The notes under the pieces: generated by a model
Seen by the model: the letters and a program-made list of their open reading frames with translations, nothing else
The model's database searches: none
What the model was told of the DNA's origin: nothing
Origin: Bacteroidales bacterium
GTDB lineage: Bacteria; Bacteroidota; Bacteroidia; Bacteroidales; Muribaculaceae
Reading direction: 5' to 3'
DNA: 60,242 nt
Assembly (NCBI GenBank): GCA_004553485.1
Contig: SFLG01000017.1
Span: 1 to 60,242, forward strand
Translations under genes and position numbers: made by a program
Shown: positions 17,394-25,295 of the stretch, piece by piece
How the letters are laid out: every line of letters starts with the position of its first letter
How positions within the stretch are numbered: the first letter of the stretch is position 1

Positions 17394-17446
17394 ATAGCAA
17401 AATAGCTATAATAGCCATGATAGCAATAATAGCTAAATTAGCTAAA
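17394..17446 (+). repeat. 9-nt tandem repeat of the ATAGCnAnA type, six units
   Basis: TAG cores occur at 17395, 17403, 17412, 17421, 17430 and 17439 (spacing 8, 9, 9, 9, 9). The unit is the same family as at 1634 and 42812. Confidence 0.85.
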
Positions 17447-17624
17447 CCCGCCACAGATACCTGAAAACACAGTGCCGGGCACCCGAAGAATGGGGGCCCG
17501 ACACATTCACCAACGCAAGAACCCGGGACAGGCTCTCACCTCCGGCAATATATTTTAACTATCGGCAGGGCAAAATTAACTATAAATATTTAGGTGAATA
17601 GGAGTAAAAACGGGTAGAATTTTG

Positions 17625-17632
17625 TAATTTTG
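17625..17632 (+). promoter_or_regulatory. -7 element upstream of the structured RNA candidate
   Basis: TAATTTTG matches the -7 consensus exactly; no clear -33 TTG lies 18-20 nt upstream. Transcription would start near 17638-17641. Confidence 0.5.
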
Positions 17633-17637
17633 CAACG

Positions 17638-17930
17638 ACAACGCCCGGGGACGGCAAAGGTCCGTGCCCCGTTCTCTTCTCACATACCCGCGTGCTGCGG
17701 TGGCGTTGCCACAGATAATTCCTTTGTCTGACAGGGTTTAGCCCGGAAAGTCGGACTTTGCCGTATGTAGACGCGCCAACCGCCGCCTGCATCACTCCAC
17801 ACTCCTCCCCCGCCGCCACGGCGAGCGGGATTTGCACAGGCGGTTTGCGCCGCCTCTCCGAATACGCCTTTGCGGCCGTCCCCCACTTCGCGGGCACGGT
17901 GGCAGCCCTTGCTTTATACCCGGGCGAGGC
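17638..17930 (+). ncRNA. structured RNA candidate between the HAD gene and recJ (6S-like, lineage-specific RNA, or recJ leader)
   Basis: This GC-rich stretch has no convincing protein on either strand but has nested long-range pairing that brings its ends together. CGCCCGGG (17642-17649) pairs perfectly with 17919-17926, and CCGTGCCC (17662-17669) pairs with 17892-17899. Local hairpins include GTGGC-GTT-GCCAC (17700-17712), AAAGT-CGG-ACTTT near 17747-17759, and CGCCG-CCA-CGGCG inside a CCCGC/GCGGG stem near 17809-17829. A matching -7 element lies just upstream. A closed rod with internal loops, preceded by a promoter and about 290 nt long, suggests an independent RNA; 6S RNA or the Bacteroidales-1 motif are possibilities I cannot confirm. 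It could also be the 5' leader of recJ, which starts 39 nt later with no terminator between. Confidence 0.5.
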
Positions 17931-17968
17931 GTCTTCGGCTTATGCTGAAAAAATAAAAAACAACATAA

Positions 17969-19699
17969 ATGACAAGTAGATGGAACTATCTACCCCTCAC
18001 CGCCGAAGAACAGAAGCTGGAAACGGAGCTTGCCCGCCGCTTTGCCAACGTCGCCCCCATAAGCGAACTGTTGGTACAGCGCGGTATAAGCTCAGTGGCC
18101 GAGGCTGAAAAGTTTTTTCATCCCTCGCTGCGCGATCTCCACGACCCGTTCCTGATGCCCGACATGGACAAGGCGGTTGACAGGCTCAACCGAGCAATGG
18201 GGTCAAAGGAGCGTATCATGGTATACGGCGACTACGACGTGGACGGCACCACGGCCGTGTCGCTGGTATACAGGTACCTCCAGAATTTTTACTCTGAAAT
18301 AGAGTATTACATCCCGACGCGTTACGACGACGGTTACGGCATCTCAAAGGCCGTAATCGACGAGGCTGACGAGCGCGATGTAAAGCTCATCATCATCCTC
18401 GACTGCGGCATCAAGGCCATCGAAGAAATCAGGTATGCCCGCGAAAAAGGCATCGATTTCATCATCTGCGACCACCACGTGCCCGACGACGAGCTGCCTC
18501 CGGCAGTGGCTATCCTCAATCCCAAGATGGAGGGCAGCACCTATCCGTGCCCGCACCTCAGCGGCTGCGGCGTGGGCTACAAGCTCATGCAGGCCTTCAG
18601 CATCAGCAACGGCATCGGCACCGCCGAGCTGGAGAGTATGCTCGACCTGGTGGCAGTGTCTATCGCCGCCGACATCGTGCCGATGGTGGACGAGAACCGC
18701 GTGATGGCCTACCACGGTCTGAAACGGCTCAACAGTAATCCCAACATGGGCCTGCGCGCCATTATCCGCATCTGCGGACTCGGCGGCAAGGAAATCAGCA
18801 TCTCGGACGTCATCTTCAAAATCGGTCCGCGCATCAACGCCAGCGGCCGCATGCAGAGCGGCGGCGAGGCTGTCGAGCTGCTGACGGCACGCGATGTCAA
18901 GGAGGCCAACGAGAAGGCCGTGGCCATCGACCAGTACAACAAAGACCGCAAGGAGCTTGACAAGCGCATCACCGAGGAGGCCAACGCCATCCTCGATCGG
19001 CGCGGCGAGAGCGAGTCGGACAAGAAGTCTATTGTAATCTACAACAAAGACTGGCACAAAGGCATCATCGGCATCGTGGCAAGCCGCCTCACCGAGCTGT
19101 ACTACAAGCCGTCGGTGGTGCTCACGCTCAGCAACGGCCTGGCCACCGGCTCGAGCCGCTCGGTGCAGGGCTTCGACGTCTACCGCGCCGTCGAGTCGGT
19201 CCGCGACCTGCTCGAGAACTTCGGCGGCCACACCTACGCCGTGGGCCTGTCGATGAAGGAGGAGAACATCCCCGAGTTCACACGCCGCTTCGAGGAGTAC
19301 GTCGCCGCCAACATCCTCCCCAACCAGCTCACGCCCCAGCTCGACATCGACGCCATCATCAACTTCGCACAGATTACACCCGAGTTTGTGTCGATGCTGC
19401 GTCTGTTCAACCCGTTCGGCCCCGGCAACCAGAAACCCGTTTTCTGCAGCCGCAACGTCAAGGACTTCGGCACCGGCAAGCTCGTCGGCAAGAACCTCGA
19501 GCACATCAAGCTCGAGCTGGTCGACGACACCAGCGGCAAGGTCTTCAACGGCATCGCCTTCAACATGGCGCGCTACTTCGACCACATCCACGCCGGCAAG
19601 CCCTTCGACATCTGCTTCACCATCGAGGAGAACAAGCACCGCAACGCCGGGTCCACTCTGCAGCTTATGGTAAAGCAGATACACCTGCGCGAGAAGTAA
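17969..19699 (+). CDS. recJ: single-stranded-DNA-specific exonuclease RecJ
   Basis: A 5'-3' ssDNA exonuclease acting in recombinational and mismatch repair. The DHH phosphoesterase motifs are visible: DYDVDGT at residues 88-94, DCGIK near 147, DHHVPDDEL near 170, and the DHHA1-domain GPRINASGRMQSGGEAVELL region near 286-305 and GLATGSSRSVQGFDVYRAV. The C-terminal OB-like domain ends NAGSTLQLMVKQIHLREK. The 576-residue length is normal. The ATG at 17969 follows an A-rich stretch. RecQ helicase lies 53 bp downstream, so the helicase and nuclease that cooperate in RecF-pathway resection appear to share a transcript. Confidence 0.96.
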   Translation: MTSRWNYLPLTAEEQKLETELARRFANVAPISELLVQRGISSVAEAEKFFHPSLRDLHDPFLMPDMDKAVDRLNRAMGSKERIMVYGDYDVDGTTAVSLVYRYLQNFYSEIEYYIPTRYDDGYGISKAVIDEADERDVKLIIILDCGIKAIEEIRYAREKGIDFIICDHHVPDDELPPAVAILNPKMEGSTYPCPHLSGCGVGYKLMQAFSISNGIGTAELESMLDLVAVSIAADIVPMVDENRVMAYHGLKRLNSNPNMGLRAIIRICGLGGKEISISDVIFKIGPRINASGRMQSGGEAVELLTARDVKEANEKAVAIDQYNKDRKELDKRITEEANAILDRRGESESDKKSIVIYNKDWHKGIIGIVASRLTELYYKPSVVLTLSNGLATGSSRSVQGFDVYRAVESVRDLLENFGGHTYAVGLSMKEENIPEFTRRFEEYVAANILPNQLTPQLDIDAIINFAQITPEFVSMLRLFNPFGPGNQKPVFCSRNVKDFGTGKLVGKNLEHIKLELVDDTSGKVFNGIAFNMARYFDHIHAGKPFDICFTIEENKHRNAGSTLQLMVKQIHLREK

Positions 19700-19740
19700 C
19701 AGGCTTTTGGTAAGGTAGATTTACCTGCGCGAAAAATAAC
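19665..19740 (+). repeat. imperfect tandem duplication of the recJ 3' end
   Basis: Bases 19665-19700 (last codons and stop of recJ) recur at 19705-19740 with about 29 of 36 positions identical, at a 40-nt period. Both copies share the core ACCTGCGCGA. The second copy lies in the gap before recQ and is untranslated. Confidence 0.8.
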
Positions 19741-19752
19741 TCACAACCGACC

Positions 19753-21702
19753 TTGCCCTTGAAAGACCCCGAATCAGTCCTCAGGGAATACTGGGGCTAT
19801 GACAGTTTCCGACCCCGTCAGCGCGAGATTATCGACTCGGTGCTGGCGGGGCACGATACTTTGGGTCTGCTGCCCACCGGCGGCGGCAAGTCGCTCACCT
19901 TCCAGGTGCCGGCGCTGATGCTGGACGGCCTGACGGTAGTAATCACGCCCCTGATTTCGCTGATGAAGGACCAGGTGGACAACCTGCGCGAGCGCGGCAT
20001 ACGCGCCGTCTACCTTACCATGGGCATGACGCGGCGCGAGACACGCCTGGTCTACGACAAATGCCGGCTGGGCAAGACACGGCTGCTGTACGTGTCGCCC
20101 GAGCGGCTGCGCTCCGAATCGTTTGTGCGCGAGCTGCGCGGCTGGAACGTGTCGCTGATTACCGTCGACGAGGCGCACTGCATCTCGCAGTGGGGCTACG
20201 ACTTCCGCCCGTCCTACCTGCGCATAGGCGAGCTGCGCGGCCTGCTCGGACCCGACGTGCCCGTCCTCGCCCTGACGGCCAGCGCCACACCGCTTGTGCG
20301 CGACGACATCGCCCGGCAGCTGCGGTTCCGCCCCGACAGCAATGTCTACGCCCTCAGCTTCGACCGCCCCAACCTCAGCTATGTCGCGCGCATCACCCAG
20401 AACAAGACCGACAAGCTGCTGCAGGTGCTGGGTGCCACCACCGGCACCGCCATCGTGTATGTGCGGTCGCGCAAAAAGACACGCGAGATTGCCGAGCTGC
20501 TGCAGGGCGCCGGCATCAGCGCCACCTTCTACCACGCCGAGCTCGACCCGGAGGTCAAGGCCGAGCGCCAGGAGCAGTGGAAGTCGGGACGCACGCGGGT
20601 GATAGTGGCCACCAACGCCTTCGGCATGGGTATCGACAAGCCCGACGTGCGCACTGTCGTCCACATCGACCTGCCGCCCTCGCTCGAGGAGTATTACCAG
20701 GAGGCGGGACGTGCCGGACGCGACGGACTGCCGTCGTTTGCCGTCCTCATCGCCACCACGCACGACCGCGGCCTGCTGAAGCGGCGGCTCAACGAGGCCT
20801 TTCCGCCCGTCGACTTCGTGCGGCGTGTCTACGAGCTTGTCGGCGCCTTCCTCGACGTGCCCGTCGGCGGCGGCTACAACAAGGTCTTTGAGTTTGACCT
20901 GGCGCGTTTCTGCCGCACCTACGGGCTGCAGGAGCGCATGACCCGCGGCGCGCTGGCGCTGCTCACCCAGGCCGCCTACATCGAGTTCCAGGACGAGGCG
21001 CCGACGCGGGCACGCCTGATGATGCTCTGCCGCCGCGACGAGCTGTACGCCGAGCGGCTGACCGCCGAGGAGGACGCCGTGCTGATGGCTGTCCTGCGCA
21101 CCTACACCGGCCTGTTCAGCGAGTACGCCTTTGTCAGCGAGAGCGAGATAGCGCGTGTCGCGCAGCTGCCCGAGCAGTCGATTTACGACATCATGCTCTC
21201 GCTGGGCCGCAAGAACATCCTGCACTACATACCGCGCAAGTCGGTGCCTTATATCCTCTACGTCACCGGGCGCGAGGAGACGCGTCACGTCTGCCTTGGG
21301 CCCGAAATATACGAAAACCGCCGCAAGCTGATGGAGGAGCGCCTTAACGCCGTCGCCGACTTCGCCTATACCACCGAGCGGTGCCGGTCGGTGGTGCTGC
21401 TCGAATATTTCGGCGAGAAGGACGTCTGCGACTGCGGACGCTGCGACATCTGCCGCTCCCGCGCCAAGCGCCTCGGCCAATCGGGGGCCCGGACACAGGC
21501 CCCCGCCGATGACGACAGGCGCGTTGTCGACGACATCCCCGCGGCCATCCTGCGCCTTCTGCGCAGCGGACGTCTGCCCGCCTCGACGGTGGCGCAGGTG
21601 CTATGCGTCGGCGCCGAGGAGCTGGCCGGGTACGTGCGTGACCTGTCGGACCGCCGGCTTATCCGTGCCGACGGCCTTTACCTCGAACTAATAAAGGAAT
21701 AA
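19753..21702 (+). CDS. recQ: ATP-dependent DNA helicase RecQ family
   Basis: A 3'-5' superfamily 2 DNA helicase. Walker A PTGGGKS is at residues 41-47, DEAH at 139-142 within VDEAHCISQWGYDFRP, the SAT-like motif TASATP follows, and QEAGRAGRDG marks motif VI. A zinc-binding cluster with Cys544 and CDCGRCDIC (about 560-568) follows; after it comes a short winged-helix or HRDC-like remnant, so the protein (649 residues) is the shorter type of Bacteroidetes RecQ. No ATG fits; the start is a TTG at 19753 (or the TTG at 19759), 53 bp behind recJ. Confidence 0.93.
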   Translation: MPLKDPESVLREYWGYDSFRPRQREIIDSVLAGHDTLGLLPTGGGKSLTFQVPALMLDGLTVVITPLISLMKDQVDNLRERGIRAVYLTMGMTRRETRLVYDKCRLGKTRLLYVSPERLRSESFVRELRGWNVSLITVDEAHCISQWGYDFRPSYLRIGELRGLLGPDVPVLALTASATPLVRDDIARQLRFRPDSNVYALSFDRPNLSYVARITQNKTDKLLQVLGATTGTAIVYVRSRKKTREIAELLQGAGISATFYHAELDPEVKAERQEQWKSGRTRVIVATNAFGMGIDKPDVRTVVHIDLPPSLEEYYQEAGRAGRDGLPSFAVLIATTHDRGLLKRRLNEAFPPVDFVRRVYELVGAFLDVPVGGGYNKVFEFDLARFCRTYGLQERMTRGALALLTQAAYIEFQDEAPTRARLMMLCRRDELYAERLTAEEDAVLMAVLRTYTGLFSEYAFVSESEIARVAQLPEQSIYDIMLSLGRKNILHYIPRKSVPYILYVTGREETRHVCLGPEIYENRRKLMEERLNAVADFAYTTERCRSVVLLEYFGEKDVCDCGRCDICRSRAKRLGQSGARTQAPADDDRRVVDDIPAAILRLLRSGRLPASTVAQVLCVGAEELAGYVRDLSDRRLIRADGLYLELIKE

Positions 21703-21710
21703 CCGGAATA

Positions 21711-22283
21711 TCAGAGTATTGGCGTGCAGCCGGGCAGCCCGTCGCGGATAAAGCCGTTGCACACGGCGGTGTCGGCGGCGTTGGCGTTGACGGGGAGGCG
21801 GTAAGCCGCGGTGACGCGCGCTTCGGGCACAAGGTTGTCGAGCAGCTGCTGCGGCGAGGGCACCTGCGGCAGGGCGTGGTATTCGCTGTAGGTCCAGCGC
21901 GTGAAGCGCGTGCCCGTGCCTATGCCGCCGCGGCGGTCGAGCAGCCATCCGCCCTCAAGGGGCAGCGGCGTGCTGAACTCGCCCACGTCGGTGGGGTCGG
22001 GATAGCTCAGCAGCGTGCCGTCGGGGTTGAGGTTTACGGGCACAAGGTCGTTGTAGTTGCCGTTGGTCTTGTATATTATTGCTTTGGGCAGATAGGCGGC
22101 GCCGTTGCGGTTGATACCGATTACCGGCTGCGCGACATCACCCTCCGCCGGCTGCGAACCACCTATCACCACGGGGTCTTCGCGCGGCGTCTCGCTGTTT
22201 TTTGCCGCCGACGAGCACGCGGCCGCCATTATCGTTGAAGTCATCAGGCCAAGGATTAAAAATATTCGTGACAATTTTTTCAT
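21711..22283 (-). CDS. lipoprotein of unknown function
   Basis: The start MKKLSRIFLILGLMTSTIMA gives a lipoprotein signal with Cys23 in AAAC followed by SS. The mature part (about 168 residues) contains AYLPKAIIYKTNGNYNDLVPV, GGWLLDRRGGIGTGTRFTRW and a C-terminal half rich in Pro and Leu. I recognise the GGWLLDRRGIG...FTRWTY pattern as recurring in Bacteroidales lipoproteins without known function. The protein is probably periplasmic or surface-anchored. It converges on recQ with an 8-bp gap and is divergent from the lipoprotein at 22493. Confidence 0.8.
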   Translation of the reverse strand: MKKLSRIFLILGLMTSTIMAAACSSAAKNSETPREDPVVIGGSQPAEGDVAQPVIGINRNGAAYLPKAIIYKTNGNYNDLVPVNLNPDGTLLSYPDPTDVGEFSTPLPLEGGWLLDRRGGIGTGTRFTRWTYSEYHALPQVPSPQQLLDNLVPEARVTAAYRLPVNANAADTAVCNGFIRDGLPGCTPIL

Positions 22284-22301
22284 ACTCAGAAACATTAAGC
22301 A

Positions 22302-22362
22302 TTAACTTTGAGGCCGCCAATTAGACCAGTTAAACCAATTAGTCTTATTAGACCTATAACCC
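22302..22362 (+). repeat. TTTGAGGC head followed by 9-nt tandem tail (nnATTAGAC type)
   Basis: ACTTTGAGGC at 22306-22312 and nearby is followed by five 9-mers from 22318 to 22362 (CAATTAGAC, CAGTTAAAC, CAATTAGTC, TTATTAGAC, CTATAACCC). It resembles the element between nfnA and nfnB in opposite orientation. Confidence 0.65.
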
Positions 22363-22427
22363 TCAAGTCCCCCGAAATTACTAAAAACCACACAAACGGC
22401 GCCGTGCTTTAATGAAATTTAACCATG

Positions 22428-22459
22428 TTTGCCCGTTTCGCACATAAAGCGTAAATTTG
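22428..22459 (+). promoter_or_regulatory. promoter for the lipoprotein gene at 22493
   Basis: TTTG at 22428-22431, a 20-nt spacer and TAAATTTG at 22452-22459, leaving a leader of about 25 nt. Confidence 0.75.
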
Positions 22460-22492
22460 TGAACTGAAAACCGTATTCCGCCAATCGTTACA

Positions 22493-23431
22493 ATGCATAA
22501 GATAAGAATTTTCGTCGCTGCCGTGCTTTGCGTGCTGTTCCCGACGGCCCTCGTGTCGTGCTTTACCGGTGTGGAGAGCACGCCCAAGATTACGGCCAAG
22601 GACGTCAAGAAGCGCCACGCCACGCAGACGCCCGAGGAGGCCTACACCGCCGACGTCGCGGGGCAGCCCACGGCCGAGTGGAAGGCCGGCAAAAAGTGGC
22701 GCGTCACCGACGACCGTATCGGCCTGGTGTTCCAGCCGCTGCGCTCAGGCGTCTACGCAAGCGGCCTTGCCGGCAAGGACATCGAGCTTGACTCGATATG
22801 CCCCGTCACCGGCATCACCGGCGAGCGCGAGACACAGATTGTCCTGCACGCCCCGGACGGCACACCGCTGATTTTCCGCAGCAGCGTCACCTACGACGAC
22901 TTCATGCGCCGCAAGACCTTCGACATCCCCTTTGCCGTCGAGCAGTCGCTGGTCGACAACATGCGCGCGCTCCTCGCCGGCAACAAATACTACATCCTTG
23001 TCTCGCGACGCCAGGATGCCGCCGGCCGCGACACCACCGGCCTACGCTACATGCCGGTGACGGTGCTCGACGTCGTCCCCGGCGACGAGCTGCGCCCGCT
23101 GCGCGTACTCTTCCGCGGCGACGACGGCAAGACGGAGAGCCTGATGATGACCTGCGGCTCGGGGCGCACCGCCACGCGCAACTTTGCCACGCTCTTCGCC
23201 TTTGACGACCCGCGCCGCCGCTACCCCACAATCACCGACCCGGTGTGGGACCTGATAAAACACTCGCGTGTGCGTCAGGATATGACGCGCGAGGAGTGCC
23301 GTCTTGCCCTCGGCGCCCCGGACGAGTACACCCAGGTGCCCTCGACGGGCGGCATGGTGGAGCTGTGGAAATACGACAACGGCATGTACCTGCGCTTCGA
23401 CGACGGCCGCCTGTCGGTGTTCAGGATGTAA
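22493..23431 (+). CDS. lipoprotein of unknown function with a C-terminal BamE/SmpA-like segment
   Basis: A 22-residue signal ends in a lipobox (ALVSC, Cys23). The 290-residue mature protein is periplasmic or membrane-anchored. The C-terminal 50 residues (RQDMTREECRLALGAPDEY followed by ...ELWKYDNGMYLRFDDGRL) look like the SmpA/OmlA/BamE fold pattern, in which a 'small increment then GxPd' helix precedes strands ending in a W/Y-rich hairpin; this is inference from pattern. The middle section is not recognised. It has its own promoter, and the next gene starts 56 bp downstream. Confidence 0.75.
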   Translation: MHKIRIFVAAVLCVLFPTALVSCFTGVESTPKITAKDVKKRHATQTPEEAYTADVAGQPTAEWKAGKKWRVTDDRIGLVFQPLRSGVYASGLAGKDIELDSICPVTGITGERETQIVLHAPDGTPLIFRSSVTYDDFMRRKTFDIPFAVEQSLVDNMRALLAGNKYYILVSRRQDAAGRDTTGLRYMPVTVLDVVPGDELRPLRVLFRGDDGKTESLMMTCGSGRTATRNFATLFAFDDPRRRYPTITDPVWDLIKHSRVRQDMTREECRLALGAPDEYTQVPSTGGMVELWKYDNGMYLRFDDGRLSVFRM

Positions 23432-23432
23432 T

Positions 23433-23485
23433 TGACTCTTATACGTCTTATAAATTTGGGGCCTGCCCCCCTATGAGCCTTTGAA
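23433..23485 (-). repeat. degenerate head-and-tail repeat
   Basis: Read on the minus strand, an AAGGCTCATAGGGG head is followed about 20 nt later by TATAAGACGTATAAGAGTC, two 9-mers. It fills the gap between the lipoprotein and PhnP-like genes and resembles the clearer element at 48791-48816. Confidence 0.4.
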
Positions 23486-23487
23486 TT

Positions 23488-24267
23488 ATGCCATATACAA
23501 TTACCATACTTGGTTCGGGGACGTCGACGGGCGTTCCGCAGATAGGATGCGGGTGCGAGGTGTGCACCTCGGCTGACCCGCGCGACAAGCGGCTCAGGGC
23601 TTCGGCTCTGGTGACGACTCCACGCGGCAACCGGTTCCTCATCGACTGCGGCCCCGACTTCAGGCAGCAGATTTTGCTGCAGGGGGCACCACACCTCGAC
23701 GGACTGCTGATTACGCACAGCCACTACGACCACGTCGGCGGCATCGACGACCTGCGCCCTTACTGCCATCCCGTGTCTTTCCCTGTCTGGTGCGAGCCCA
23801 ACGTGGCCCGCGACCTGCGCAACCGCGTGCCGTACTGCTTTGCCAAGCATCTCTATCCCGGTGTGCCCACCTTCAACATACACGAGCTGACGACGCTCGA
23901 CCCGTTCGAGATCAACGGCGACGTCATCGTGCCTCTGCGGGTGATGCACGCCCGTCTGCCCATCATCGGCTTCCGTTTTGGCCCGCTCGCCTACGTCACC
24001 GACTGCAAGGAGATGCCGGCGGAGACGGTGGAGGCCCTGCGCGGCGTGGACACGCTGGTGATAAACGCTCTGCGCATACAGGAACACATGTCGCACATGA
24101 ACCTACGACAGGCTCTGGACGTTATAAAGCAGACGGGACCCCGACGGGCCCTGCTGACGCACCTCTCCCACGATATGGGCCGCCACGCCGATGTCAGCGC
24201 CACATTGCCGCAGGGCGTAGAGATAGCTTACGACGGCCAGACAGTAGATGTGCCTTCCGCCCCCTAA
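23488..24267 (+). CDS. MBL-fold metallohydrolase, PhnP-like
   Basis: A cytosolic metallo-beta-lactamase-fold hydrolase. The metal motif HSHYDH is at residues 77-82, followed by GGIDDLRPY, which is typical of PhnP-type cyclic phosphodiesterases. The N-terminal GSGTSTGVPQIGC leads into a CGCEVC cluster (Cys21, 23, 26) that in PhnP holds a structural zinc. Later metal ligands lie in VTDCKEMP and in LTHLSHDMG. The 259 residues fit. The true substrate is unknown; no phosphonate operon is nearby, so a housekeeping role on cyclic phosphates is more likely than phosphonate catabolism. Confidence 0.88.
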   Translation: MPYTITILGSGTSTGVPQIGCGCEVCTSADPRDKRLRASALVTTPRGNRFLIDCGPDFRQQILLQGAPHLDGLLITHSHYDHVGGIDDLRPYCHPVSFPVWCEPNVARDLRNRVPYCFAKHLYPGVPTFNIHELTTLDPFEINGDVIVPLRVMHARLPIIGFRFGPLAYVTDCKEMPAETVEALRGVDTLVINALRIQEHMSHMNLRQALDVIKQTGPRRALLTHLSHDMGRHADVSATLPQGVEIAYDGQTVDVPSAP

Positions 24268-24280
24268 GCGGCACCCCCGC

Positions 24281-24325
24281 CGTCCCTAACGACCTTAACG
24301 ACCTTAACAACCCTAATGACCATCC
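24281..24325 (+). repeat. 9-nt tandem repeat CGACCTTAA, four to five units
   Basis: CGTCCCTAA, CGACCTTAA, CGACCTTAA, CAACCCTAA and a decayed fifth unit directly follow the stop of the PhnP-like gene. Confidence 0.8.
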
Positions 24326-24357
24326 GCCCACCGGGGGAAAGTTACGGCAGGCCCGCA

Positions 24358-24382
24358 TGGAGGGACCGCTTCCGGCGGTCAT
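24358..24382. repeat. single-hairpin copy of the REP-like palindromic element
   Basis: GACCGC-TTCCG-GCGGTC forms one hairpin, the first arm of the element found complete at 33275, 33798 and 56254. It lies between convergent genes. Confidence 0.6.
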
Positions 24383-24398
24383 AAGGGGTGGACCGGGG

Positions 24399-25169
24399 TC
24401 AGTCGGTGAGGATGCACTGGACTTTGCCGACGGGGAGCTTGCCCTCGAGGCGGAGGGGGATGCGCGCGGCGGTAGTGCTGATCCAGGCGTCCATGTCGTC
24501 GGAGGTCTTTTTGCCGCCTTTGCCGGTGAAGACAAAGCGGATGTGGTAGGCCTGCTGCTTTTTGCCGCCATGCTCAACCATCGCAACGCCAATATAGCGC
24601 ATTGTCAGCGTCTCCTTTTCTTTGCCGGAGAAGATGGTGATGGTGTGGCTGTGGCCGGGCTTCCACGAGGTGAAGGGCAGCGAGCGCATGTACACGAACG
24701 AGCTGAGCATGTCGACGGTGGTGCCGACGGCCTGCAGCTCGCGTTTCTCGTCGCGGACCTTCTTGCCGTTCTTGTCCCATTTTACGCGCGTGCATTGGCC
24801 GTTGACCTTGCCGCCGGCGTAGCTGAACCTCACGCAGTCGAGCTTGCGCTCGTCCTTCTCGTGGGCGCGCTTGGTGTATACCACAGGGCGCAGGTCGGCG
24901 CGCATGATTTCGCCGCTGAGGGTATCGCGCACGCAGTAGATGCGGTCGGCCCACGGCGCCGAGGCCGCTGTCAGCATCAGCTTATAGCGGTCGGCCGAGT
25001 TTTTGAGCGTGAATGTGGCTGTGCCGGCCTGTTTTTGGATGATACCCCATTTGTACATTACCTTGTAGTGGAGAGTCTCGTTGGAAAAATTCCTCGCCGT
25101 AGCCGACTGCGATGCCAGGGCAAGGCACAGCACGACGGGGAGTATGAGTAACTTTGTGATATTTCGCAT
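24399..25169 (-). CDS. DUF3108 domain-containing exported protein
   Basis: A signal peptide (about residues 1-25, LLILPVVLCLALASQSATA) precedes a beta-rich domain of about 230 residues. The pattern ETLHYKVMYKWGIIQKQAGTA, the central strands with VDMLSSFVYMRSLPF, and ISTTAARIPLRLEGKLPVGKVQCIL at the end fit DUF3108, a periplasmic beta-barrel-like fold without known activity. The gene stands alone, converging on the PhnP-like gene. Confidence 0.85.
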   Translation of the reverse strand: MRNITKLLILPVVLCLALASQSATARNFSNETLHYKVMYKWGIIQKQAGTATFTLKNSADRYKLMLTAASAPWADRIYCVRDTLSGEIMRADLRPVVYTKRAHEKDERKLDCVRFSYAGGKVNGQCTRVKWDKNGKKVRDEKRELQAVGTTVDMLSSFVYMRSLPFTSWKPGHSHTITIFSGKEKETLTMRYIGVAMVEHGGKKQQAYHIRFVFTGKGGKKTSDDMDAWISTTAARIPLRLEGKLPVGKVQCILTD

Positions 25170-25239
25170 ATTGTGAGTATTGATGTAAAAAAAAGCGACC
25201 GAAACGGACGGCCCGGGTCAGGCGACCTTATATTATGAC

Positions 25240-25276
25240 TGACGACGGCCCCAAAGGTTTAGAGCCGCCGTCGTCA
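25240..25276 (-). terminator. hairpin after the PiT transporter gene
   Basis: TGACGACGGC (25240-25249) pairs perfectly with 25267-25276, enclosing a 17-nt loop. There is no clear U-tract on either strand, so this may be a stabilising 3' hairpin, not a classical terminator. Confidence 0.5.
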
Positions 25277-25295
25277 ATATGTGTTAAGAGAGTAG

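Noticed and set aside
17580..17897. A 105-codon minus-strand frame upstream of recJ
   Set aside because: Arg/Gly/Pro-rich, no family pattern, and it coincides with perfectly paired long-range helices better read as RNA structure.
17638..17930. RNase P RNA or tmRNA in the recJ upstream region
   Set aside because: I could not find the conserved P4 core sequences of RNase P RNA, nor a tRNA-like CCA end or tag-reading frame for tmRNA.
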